Shown here piece by piece: positions 15,301 to 27,300 of a stretch of 64,000 nt of DNA. The stretch is taken from positions 9,598,068 to 9,662,067 of the forward strand of contig CM043865.1 of assembly GCA_023846275.1 (NCBI GenBank), given 5' to 3'. Position 1 is the stretch's first letter. Every line of letters begins with the position of its first letter. This stretch comes from Vanilla planifolia (Eukaryota > Streptophyta > Magnoliopsida > Asparagales > Orchidaceae). The notes under the pieces are model-generated. The model had not been told where the DNA came from. It ran no database searches and saw only the letters and a list, made by a program, of their open reading frames with translations. Made by a program: the position numbers and the translations under genes.

Positions 15301-18300
15301 TGGTGTAAAATCTTCTGGTAGTTACGGCTTAGTTTTTCGCAAAATGTCAAATTTTTCCAAATAAACCTACCATTCTCAGTTTTCAATTTCTTACTTATCT
15401 TCATAATTTTGAGCTCGTGGTGTCTTGTTCTATTTTTTAACAATCATAGGAAGTATGTTTTTATCAGAATTTTTTCTTCTTATTGTATTTCTCTTTGTCT
15501 TTTGGGTTGGGTGGCCCGGCATTTTCGAAAGCCCGAGTTTGATTTGATCTCGTAAAAAATCGAGTTAGGGTTGAGCTTGCAAAAACTTGAGTTATAATTG
15601 AACCTGCAAAAACTAGTAGGATTAGAGATGAATCATTAGAAAAAACGTCAAGTTATTAACTTCTTAATAGTGATGTTTTTCCTGACCTCGATTGGGGGTA
15701 AACATAAGTTCTAGTTTGAATCGAATCACAAAAAAAATTTCGGTATATCATTTTAATTTTAATTTTTAATTTTTTTAATCATAAAAATTAAAATTTAATA
15801 CACATGAAATCAAGGTTTTTTATGAACATAAAGTTTTTTCATAAAAAATTTTAAAAAAATAAATACGCTAAAAAAATAATAAAAATATTTTAAAGCCCAT
15901 AATTCACGCCCCTCTTGTGGGATTCAGACACTTAATTTTTCTATGGATCCTTAAATAAAAAAGGATTGTCAAATCTATATTTGCTTAAAATGTTTACATT
16001 AATTTCGTTATATGAAATTCATTAGAAATTAATTTTTAAATCCCTTAAGAATTCTTATTGATATTTTATAAGCAAATTGCAATAAATCTTTGTTGAGTTG
16101 ATTTGTGATCTCAAAATTTGATATTTATATTAAGTTATTTCGATAATAAATATTTTTTTATTGATGCCTATGCTTATAATTCTTAAGAAATGTACTTAGG
16201 CTTCTTCAATGAATACTATTCACAAAAACTTGTCCAAGTCAAAATTTCAAGTTATTAATTTTATAGAATTTGTTAACAATTCAAGATCTCTTATGAAGAC
16301 ATTTTTGAAATTCAAAAGTCTTGAATTTTTAAATTTAAAAACTGATTAAGTTTGAATCTTAATAGTTTGAGATTAAAAGAAGTTACCTTAAGTTTGAATT
16401 CAAGTTTATAACTTATAAGTTTTAGCTTAATAAATTTTAAGACTAGTTTTAAATTTAAAATGAATCTAATTTTCATTAGATTTATAAAGTGTAAGACTAG
16501 CTTAAAATAATATATTTTTAAAAGGTTTTCTTGTTGAGATTGCATAATTACTATAGCATGATTATAAATTTTAGCATAATTATTAACCTAAAACATAACA
16601 TCTAAATCTTATGAATTATTTTTGAATTTTCTATGCTTAGGTTTATATGAAATTGTATATGCATCTACGGATTTGATACTTATATGTCTTATAAAAGGAT
16701 AGTAAGAAAATTGATTATTTTTAACCTTAAATATTTAACGTTGTGTTTCTTATTTTATATCTCATCAAATGGTTTTATTGATTAGTTAAGGTACTTAAGT
16801 TGTACAAGTTTTAGTATCAATATAATTTCATGACAAGTTGCCATGTTAACTAGGTAGTCATTATTATATTATTAGTAGCTGAGATTTGGAGTATAGAAAG
16901 TCTTATGGTTGAAAGGCTTGATTTTCATATTAGTAACATCTTGTCTTTTATTTTTTTAATAAATATATGATGAATCATAGTGAATATTTAGAAAGAATAA
17001 CTTGCTCATCTAATTTAAAAATTAGATCTTTTATGAGCTAAGGTTATTGTAAGGATATCAATTATGCTACTATTTTTAAACTTGTTTTTTATAGCTTAGC
17101 ATATCTATTCCTTGGGCTATGTTAAAATATTGATTACCATATTATTCTTGACTTATATGATGCTTAAATCATAAGAATTACTTAACTTATTGGTTAACCA
17201 TACCAAAATGTTTAGATATCATTGACAAATGTCTTCAAATCATATATATATAATTTTAGGTTAATAAATTGATCATATTCTTATGATTTATCTAATAAAA
17301 CATTTAGATAAGATTAATTCTAAAAATATAAATTCTAATCATTGGATCATTATTTGATAGAAATCAAATATTTTAAAATTTTAGATTTTAAGATGAATTC
17401 ATTTAATAAAGTAATATCTTAATGTTTGATGTTTTGTGGATTTGTGAATGGTTTTGCTAAAACATTATCTTAATGAGCTAATTCAATTCATTCATTTAGT
17501 ATTCATGCTTTGGTGTAGCCTCCTTATCTAATTAAGTAAAATTGTTCCCATAAGCTCAATCTTATTTAAAAATAATATTGCATACTTAAGAAGCTAAGAT
17601 GATATTATTTTTATTAAATAAGCAAAAGTGAGGCTTTGCATGACAAGTGGACCATGTTGACCCGCCTATTAGGACCTACAAGAAGCCAAGTTTGTTTATT
17701 GTAATGCCCCTTGAGTCCAAAATGTTTATTTTAATTTTTAACAAGTGGTATCAATTTATAGTTTGGTCTCTAATTACCTTCAAAAGGTAGAGTTAATAAG
17801 TCTCACTTTAAATATTTTGAAATATAAAGAATATATTTTAAAATTAAATATTCATCCAAAAATTTTATGACATATAATATGAGAGAGAATAAATATGAAA
17901 ACATAAAAGAGGAATAGTATAATTTTTTTAACACTTGGTTGGATTTTTTTCTAACATTTATTCTATTATTCATTTATGAAGTCTACGTTGGGTAACTGTT
18001 CTTATATCAAAAATTGGGAAAGAAGATCATTGGCATCATAATTCTCTACCAAGTGGTATTAAATTATGAATCCTTCAACTAATAGTTTGTAATAATTGGT
18101 ACAAGAATACTTGTTTTAATTAATAGTTGATATTGTGATCCCTATTTGAGTTAATAGTTTATTATCTCTTTAATATTTGGTATAAAAAATCAATTGATTG
18201 ATTTTTAACTTTAATCAATTATCTTAGATATACATCCTTTTTAATAAGTATATTTTTAACAATTGTTATTAGTTTACAATTTATTTTAAATTGATTGATA

Positions 18301-21300
18301 TTTGATTTTCCACGATGATGATAACAAAGGGAGAGTATGTTAATGTGGTATTGTTTTCATAGCATTGCAAAGGAGGAGAGTAAGATTATTTTTTTAATTT
18401 GATAATGAGGAAGAGATGAAGAACTATGCATGTAAATTACTTGTTTACGTAAATATATCATTATTTGAAATTCATATATTTTAAGGAAAGCATACAATCA
18501 TAGAACAATTTTGTTGATTAATATTTTCTCATACTTAAATATTTGTATTCATCAAAATAAGGGAAGATTTTTGAACCTCATGAGCTTATATGTGATTTTA
18601 AGGATAATAAAGTATTTAAGTTATTTAAGATAAATTGATCGAAAGTGATTATCAATATTTTATAGATTTAAAAGAAAACTTAAGCATAACATAATTTTAT
18701 AGATTTAAAAGAAAACTTAAGCATAACATATAAGTGATGATATAATCTACACAAAGAAGTGAAACACTTGATGTGGAACTTCAATGAAGGCATAAGTTTG
18801 TGATTAAGTCAATTAGCAATGGCAAGGCTTAAAAGAATTTATGCAAGAGATTAAACTTTGTTTACCTTTTGTTTAATCAAGAGCTATACTTGCATCTCCA
18901 CTTTTGTACTTTATGCATTTATTGTGTATTCCATAAGAGTTCATTTAGGTAAAAGTATTTCTTAGAGATGTTATCTTAAATCCTAATTTTAGAATATATA
19001 GATTAATTCAAGTAGAATGCACTAAGATGTTTGTTCATACAACAAATTGCATAAATTATACATCTTGTATATAATCTAAGTTTTTGATCATGCAAAATTC
19101 TTCAACTTTTTAACATTCCATAGCATTGCTTTTCATTCATAAAAAAATGGGTTTTGAACTTATGTTTTGAAAATAATTTATCCATCATCATAATTTACTT
19201 GAAGTCAGTTAAGAAGATTTTAGAAATTAAAAGTTTTGTATAAGACATGGTATGTTAGATTCAGTGTACGATGCATTATTCATATTTTAGAGATACACCA
19301 CATGAGACATATGATATGCCACAGGGAGTAAATCTTAGCTGAGACTTGTGTATAACACGTCTCAATGAATGTGCGCTACATAAAATACAAGCTAGCTCGA
19401 GGTGCGTCAACCTGAGACTAACGAGCGGTGCATGATTTTACATGTATGGTTTGCCTAGTTCAAGGTGGGTAGTATTTGAGGTGGATAGATGGTATGCATT
19501 ATAGATTTTCTTAAAACAAAGGCTTGCGTGCAATATGTCTAAATTAATTTATAATATGTGTTGTGCAATGGAATGCTCTAATAGGCTTCAATGGTTAATG
19601 CTAAATAACTTTCATTTGTAGCTATGTTCATTAAGGATTGAAAGAGTTTTTAATAGTTATTTTGCATCTATGTAAACCCTCTTAAATAATAATAATATTA
19701 ACGATTCAAGAAAACATTTTGACAAATCCTTACGAGAAATCTGAATTTTTAAATCTGAGACAAGTTTTGGAAACCTTCTTCTAGCTGCATAGCTCATATC
19801 CTTTGGGAAGAACTTGAGGTTCTGACGTCTAGCTGCTTCCTAAAGCATCATGTTTGTTTGGAAGATCTTGAGGTGCATTGTTAGAAAATTCTTATACATT
19901 TACTGCAAGCTTAAACACCTACTTCACCACACATAAGTTCTTATTCATGCTCAAATACTTAGTTTAATTTCATGTGTTGGTTTTATTTGTTCTATTTGTC
20001 AAAGTGTTGAGTTGTATTTTGGAAGTGCCTCATGTGAAGTTTTGTAACCCATGAAAGACTCAAGTGTGGGCTGGGTTTGAGCTCATAAAAAAACTCAATG
20101 GTATTTTGAGTTTGGAAAAGTCTTAAGAAAAGGTTGAATTTTAGTTTGTGAAATACTCAAGAAAGAGTGAAGTTTGAGCCCATAAAAGATTAAAGTTAGG
20201 GTTGCGTTTTAACCAATGGAAAAGACTTGAAAGTTGTGACTAAGACTTAGAAGAAGATAGGATTATAATGGTTTTTCCACCAATTGTGGCGAATGAGTGA
20301 AAGCTATAATGCTAGGCTTGAGCTTCTTGGCTAAAGGTTGGATGTAGGCTCAACTGAGCTCGAGCCGAACCATTTAAAAAATCTAATGTGTTCTTTATTT
20401 ACAACTTTTTTCTTATTTGTGACTAGATGTTCTAATTGAATTAAATTACAACTAAGCATGTTTTCTAGTTAATGATGTACTTGTAAAAAGAACTAAGCAT
20501 ATTTGATGCTTACAAGTGAACAAATCCAATGTACTCAAAACTTGTAGCTTGTAAGTGATTATCTTATAGGACCTAGCAATTTTAGTTTAGGATCGATATG
20601 GTTCATAAATGTGGGAATATTTTTGAGGTTTGTATGTAGGATTATGAGAAAAAATAACAAACATATCATGAATTATTTAAAAATTTTCATGACAAACTTT
20701 TTATGAAAAAGAATAGTTGTAATGTCCCGATTTTTTAGCAATTTGGAAATTCTTGTTGGATGAAATAAGAATTTTTAAACTTTTTGAAGGATGACTGATG
20801 TTCGAAAATTATGGTTCATATATGAAAACAAAGAGCTTGTGGGATTAATATTTTAAAAATAATTTAATAAGTTTTGGAAGATGTTTGATATGAAAATACT
20901 TTAAAATTTGGATTTATAAGCTAAGTCAAACACATTTATTTTCTAATTATTGTGTTGGTGGCCGAAATTTGGAAATAGGTGTGGCCATAATTTCTTTTGG
21001 GTAAATAGATAAAATAAGAAATATAAAATAATAGAACCTAATATTTAAGAAGACTCAACAAAAAGAAAAATAGTGAGCATTGGGAGGTATTCAAGAGACT
21101 TATTTACATTAGATGATTTGGAGCAACCATGGGCTTATTTATCTGCAACATATTGCGCATGTGCACATGCCAAGCAGGAAAGCATGTGTTGCCTTAGGTA
21201 GATTTCACACATTGAACCAACACATGGGGGAATGTGCATAGATTCAACACTTGCGTAGCTGATTGGATTATTTGAGCTGCTATAATGCTCAAGTTGATTT

Positions 21301-24300
21301 TTTTATCCTCACATAATTGGTCATTTGAGCCCTATAAAAAAAGAGGTTGGGAAAGGTAGGAGGCAATCCCTCTCTCCTTCACACTCTACGGCCTTGGGCC
21401 GCATAAATTTAAGGAGGTAACTGTCATTGGGACAACGAGTAACCTAAAAACAAAAAAGAGAGCTTGTTGGCATTAGAAGAGAAGATGGCTAATGTCACTG
21501 ACTGCTAGATGAGCTACGGTGGTTGAAGACAATCATGCAATGTTTTTGGTGATGTTTGTGTTGTGGGGAGCTTGCTACCACTGTGCATAAGGTAAGGAAG
21601 AAACAATAAAAAGAAGAAAGATAATATGTGTGTGTGTATATTGTTTTAGCTAACTTGATAACTTGAATCAAAACTTAAAAGTGACCAACTTAAATCAAAC
21701 TTGAACCATTAATTAGGCCAGACCAAGCCAAAATAAAATTTGAACTAGGCCAAACTAAGACTACATCAATTGAGATTGAGCTTAAATAGGTCCCAATTGA
21801 GTGTGAACCACTCTAAGTTGGGTCAAACTAGTTTGATCTAAACCAAAATCAAATTTTTTTTTAAAGACGTTTGGAAGTTATTTTGAGCAACTTCTGAAGT
21901 CCAATGACAAAAGTTTCAAAAGGAAAAATTAAGATAGACAAAAAAATTATTTTGACAAGTAAATATCATTTGTTAAGTAAAAAAACTTGTGAACTTTTTA
22001 ATAAAAATATTTTGATTTTCACAAAAATGGCTTGTGATCAAACATTTTACAAGCTACATCTCAGAAAAGAGGTAGGTGGGATTGTTTGTTATAGATATTT
22101 GATGTTTAATAATTGAATATTACAACTACATCATATTTATATGAATATTCAAGAGATAATTGATGTATGACGATTGATTTGAATAATTACTTGATGTGAA
22201 ACCATACACATTTCTTAAAACCATTGACATGATATTATGATAATAAGTTTTGACATATGATTAGATTTACATAAGTTGCTTGATGAGTTTATCATTTGGT
22301 GTTTGGAATACTGAAAAAATTAATGTGAAAAAAGTAAAATGTAATTAAGAAAAGAATATGGTATGTAAAGAGTAGGAATAAAAGAGAAGAAAAAAAGAAA
22401 AGAAAAAATATTTTAAGAAAATATGAAAATACATGTTGAGATTTAATAAGGAAAAAAAGAATATGACATGATAAGAGGTTTTTCTAAAATATGATTTGGG
22501 TTTCAACGACAAACCTCCAGGAAGCTTTGTGGGCCTGCAAAGCCATGACTTAAAAGAGTATGAAGCAACGCTAGGTTCAAACAGGAGTGTTAGGGTACTG
22601 GACAATGGACAACGTATTTGCAAAGTGACGTCAAGTGCAAATGGGAGATTTGATACATTGGATAATGTGCAGCCCTTGTGCAATATGTGAAGCATGGTTA
22701 CAAGAATGAAATCAACCTCATATTTGAAGTTGGAAAAGTAATAAGATAACTACAAAGCCTAATTTGACATGTTTGGGATGATCAAGAAGAGATTCCAATG
22801 AAATAAAAAGATAGAAAGAAAGATTGAAAGATAAGAGAAGATAAGTAAAAAGAATGAAAAAAGACAAGAAAAAGATAAAAAGATGTGGAAAGGAAAAAAA
22901 TCATTTCATCACATGACTGCATTTTTTTCCATTGATTACACTTATTTTTTATTTGATATTTGAAAACTTCAATGTGTAGTATGTTGTTTTTGCCTGTTGG
23001 ATCATGTTGGTTCACTCCTTGATTTAGATTTTAAGGTATGCTCGATATCATGCACAGGGATGATAGAATTGAGTGAGTGCGAGAATGAGAATCATTTAAT
23101 ATTTCTATGCTTATTTTCAGAAATGATGTTTGATATAAATGCTTCCGCAAGGAAGATGATATGCTTTCACAAGATTGAGTTGTTAATGCAAGAAAACAGG
23201 AAATAGAAAGAGAAAGAAAATACGAAATCTAATAAAAATGAAGGGATCCAGCTGAAGATAGCATTTTAAATAATTGAAAAAAAAAGGACAGAAAATCTCC
23301 CATTAGACTGGGTCCCTACAAGAGGTGGATTAGCTCATCTGTTAATGGAAGAATTCCCTCAAGCCCTACTTGTAAAGCCTGCAAATAGTTTCTACAGTGT
23401 GCTGAAAAATTCTAGCAGTTTCCATTGACGTCTAACATATGCAACTGGATACAAAAATTCCATTCTTATTGTTCATATAAGGCCACAGCTCAGCAGTAAT
23501 TCGTTCAACTGTCTGAAAGATTGTAGTCACTACCTTAATGTGTTGTTGCCCCACTTTTCCTGGTCATATAAGCTTTCGATTGTGAACTAATGTCCTATAA
23601 TGGCTGGTAATCATGCCTGATTAATAAGATTACTTGGCTCTTTTACAGAAATTTGGAGCTTGACAACAAGCAAGCTTCTTACAAGTATATATAAACAAAC
23701 AGAAATTGCACAAGAAGATCATGCAGCATAAAATCGGTATTTTGAATGCACTAATGCATTTCATTTGCATTTTTATTTGCTCTATGCTTAATGACTCATC
23801 CTTTGCTTATGTAGGCAAAGGGCCTAGACATCCCACTTGTAATGAATAAATGTTGTGCGTTTCTGTTTTCTTTAAAATGGTTTTCTCTGCAGCTATCTTT
23901 CCTGCTGGCTAGATATTTATCTGTTATTTAAGTTTTTTTCATGCAGTCTTTGAGGTTGTAAATTCAATTTTACATGCTTGTTCACTCATTTAGTTTTTCA
24001 ATCTTCTCGTCTTCCCACTTTCCTTTCAACTGAAGTACCACTCTGTCCCCATGGAAATTTCTTTTTGTGTATCTTGTTAATTAACAAGTTTCTTAAGTTG
24101 ATTTACTACTGCATGGTTCTATAGTTTATCAAAATCATCATTCAACGTATCAGTGAAGTGGTCTACTGATTGGCTGGCAAAGTTTTGCAGCTTTGAGCGC
24201 CTAGGCATGTTTCTAAACCTTTTCTAACTAATTCTTCAAGCTTCTGAAATAGAGGGAAGGATTTGTTGTGAATAATAACCAATCTAACGCAATTCTTATG

Positions 24301-27300
24301 GACAAAACAAATGATATCAATTAGCATGTTACCTAGTTATTCCTTATAGCCACTAATATTTCATGACAAAAAGAGGATGTAATTTGACCTTATGTTGTTC
24401 TCGCAGACATCCTGCATTGCTTTTGGCGTATTTTCAGGCTGCCATCAAAGACCACGTTGGTTGGTTAGCCTTTCATAAAGTTGGGTCTAAAGTTCATGTT
24501 CTTAAAACTGGTCTAAATTTTGGATAGGTCGTAATATTTGTGTATGGTTCAAGCATTAAATTTGTGTACCATTGTTAATATGCCTATGCTGCTCAACAAT
24601 CAATTTTCCACTTTTTTATGGAGTTAACCCAAGTTTGTATTAGATGCCAGGGTGATGAATATTATCTTTGTGCAAGTTGTGACTATTGATAAAAATAATC
24701 AATCGTACAATAATTTTTTTAATTAAAAGGAAACAAATTTAGATGGCAGTGTAAATAGGAATTATGAATAACTGAAAGTGTGTTCAACTATTGCCAACCA
24801 TCTTTTTGAAGATAGAGCAAACTAAGCAACCCAATAATCAAAGCAGACAAATGATACTTGCAATTGCATCTTCTGCAGTTGATTGCTCCCAGGTGTTCCA
24901 TGACACAAAGCAACAAAAGACGAAGCAAAATTTGGAGAATCTAACTGCACATCTGTCTCCACATGTAGTTAATTGTAGCCTCTTGTTGGGGATTTGATTG
25001 GCCTTCCTGAGGAATTGAAATCTGATTTTTGATTGAGGGACAATGTTCAACGTCAAGGCATGGCTAGTTATGAAGGAGACTTTGAGAGGGGAAACTCCTT
25101 TGTCTAGACTAAGTTTCTGAATCTATTGTAGCAATTCATAACATTAGTTAAATATTCAAAATAAATGAGAGCACCTTACATTTTGCAAGCAGCTAGATTT
25201 CATGAATCATAGCTGCATGTCGAGTAAGGGCCATTCTTATTGGAGTATTGTTAGGTGATAGTGATATCATGAGTGATCACTAGGTAATTTCTCTAGTTTA
25301 ATCACATGTGGGTGATTGAAGTGAAGAATTCAATGAAGATATCACACGTTGCTGAGAAAGATAGCTCCAATTTGGGAATCATGACTAGAGCAGTGTGAAC
25401 CAGAAGAGGGAAGAGAAGAAACAAGTGGAAACTAGCCTAGCTCAAATAATCCTCAAGCACGGAGACGGGAATAGAATTAGGTCAAACCTTGTGGATTACT
25501 CTAGCTTGCAAATTCATATGTAGCAAAAGATGTAAAATACAATATTTGGCAAGGTCACCCTCATAAAATCAAGAATAAATCTATATAACATATGTGAGAT
25601 AAACTAAAAGAATGGATTAGGAAAAACTTGATTATGAATAATGAATCTATAGCTAAAAGTTATGGAAGTTAAGTTTTAGTAGAAGTACGATTGCAACGAA
25701 TAAACAATTAAACAACATTAATGAAGAACAAACACCTTTGGTGACTTGGGACTATTCTAAGTCAAGGAAGAATATAATTATGGATCAACAAGGCTAAAAC
25801 AAATTGGATGAAGTTAAAGACAAAATAATGGGCAACACACTTTGTTCATTGCTCATGATGCTCCTCTCATACTTTTATGTCATGCAACACAGCCTTATAC
25901 TAACAAATCATAAGGTTCTTGCTCTTGCAATTGTAAAAACGTTTATGTTGTTTTGTCCATGGTTTGGGCAGTGCTGGGCTTTCTGTAGAATGTTTTATGC
26001 TTAAAATAAAATGTCATTTTTCTATCCCTTCGAAGTAATGTTGAGGAAATCTTTGTCAGAAGTATCCTTAGAGATTATATTTGAACAATGTCTCTAAATT
26101 GAAAGAACGAAGAATCATTAACTGCCGTTCTTGTTCATTCATGTATTGGGAATAAATTTACGGCACTTACGTTTGCCTTCTAAGCCATAGTGTAAAAAGC
26201 TCATCTTTCATTTTTATTTGTTTATCACTAATTCAGTAAATTTGCAATGGCAAATTGTTACATACGAGAAGGGGAATAATGATATTCCAATAACTCACAT
26301 TTAGCATTTTTTCCCCTCTATTTATCTATAGCTCTTAAAAAAAGTCAGTCTTAGTTCATATCAATCAAACCTTCTTTGGGCTTGTCTTTGTTCCAATGCT
26401 TATCCTAACCTCGTTTTCTAACATCATTGTCAATGCCATGACATACACTATGTATGTTGTAAGCACTATGCTATCCAATGACAAGCATAGCGATTAAGCT
26501 TGCAATTTTGAATATTTTGCTGTAAGTTTAAATTTTTTTACATGGTTATTTCATTTATGATTGTTCATTTTTCTCCCACTTGATCATTTTTGCCATCGAT
26601 CATTATTCTAATTTTGTTTCCATATTTCATTGGTCTGACTGCATTTATGATGGAAATCAATTACTGGTCCTAATGTTGAAGGCATTTTTTATGGAAACCT
26701 TTCGTTGGATATTTCCGAGGATTCTCCCTGGAGAATGAAAAGGAGTGGATTCTGTGGAATGCGCTCCAAGAAGGTACTTACAATTTGAATGCATGCTCGG
26801 ATTTATCTGTATGAGCATATTAAGTTTTTACATAGAACGCTTTGTCGTCTGTGTTTTGACCTCATCTTTGTTATACTCTCCTTTGAGTAGTTCGACGGAT
26901 TTATGGATTTGGATGCATATGATATGGTCACCATGAAACTTCGAGGGGATGGAAGATGTTACATCTCCACAGTAAGTTTGTTTTTGTTGTTTTATTACAA
27001 TTCTCAACATAAAATAGTAAGACCTTGTTCCATTTTATATGGTGATAAAGATATACACAGAGAACTGGGTGAATTCACCTGCACAAGAGGAAGATAATTC
27101 TTGGCAGGCCTTTGTTGTTGCACCTAAGGATGAATGGCATGTGGTTAAGGTAAGCAAGACGTAGAACTTGGTTCAAATCCTTCGAGTTCTGTGGATGTTG
27201 GTTTTTTTACCTGCAGTTGTGTTGAGAAACCTGTGCTTTAAAAATGGCTTCAGATACCTTTAGAGCAATATTTGCCTACATGGAGAGGAAATGTCATCAG

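Larger units (their letters stand above)
6587..15930 (+). mobile_element. Complete but decayed Ty1/Copia LTR retrotransposon
   Basis: Two direct repeats of about 2.0-2.1 kb (6587-8674 and 13895-15930), both starting TG and ending ACA, flank an internal region of about 5.2 kb. A primer-binding site like initiator tRNA-Met (TTGGTATCC) follows the 5' LTR near 8691, and the polypurine tract CAAAAAGGAGAGA lies directly before the 3' LTR. The internal order gag, protease, integrase, reverse transcriptase, RNase H is the Copia order; the RT and RNase H wording resembles the Tork/SIRE side of the superfamily. All domains carry stops and frameshifts, so it is inactive. It lies in the sense orientation inside the giant CIA30 intron. 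The target-site duplication is no longer clear. Confidence 0.9.
3067..26681 (+). other. Giant CIA30 intron, about 23.6 kb, filled with retroelements
   Basis: The donor is AAAG|GTACTATG after 3066 and the acceptor is TTGAAG before 26682. The split Gly codon (G + GC) and the protein context ([17 protein letters not shown]) show that the two exons belong together. The intron holds a complete decayed Copia element, at least three other LTR-like segments, tandem repeats and some low-repeat sequence near its 3' end. The acceptor has only a poor pyrimidine tract. I see no other gene inside it on either strand. Confidence 0.85.

Noticed and set aside
22496..22690. 64-codon frame starting [13 protein letters not shown]
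   Set aside because: No recognisable domain, no splice-site logic with CIA30, and located in transposon-rich intron DNA; kept only as a note.
27160..27190. GGTTCAAATCC as a tRNA B box
   Set aside because: No matching A box or cloverleaf upstream; it lies in a CIA30 intron between two coding exons.
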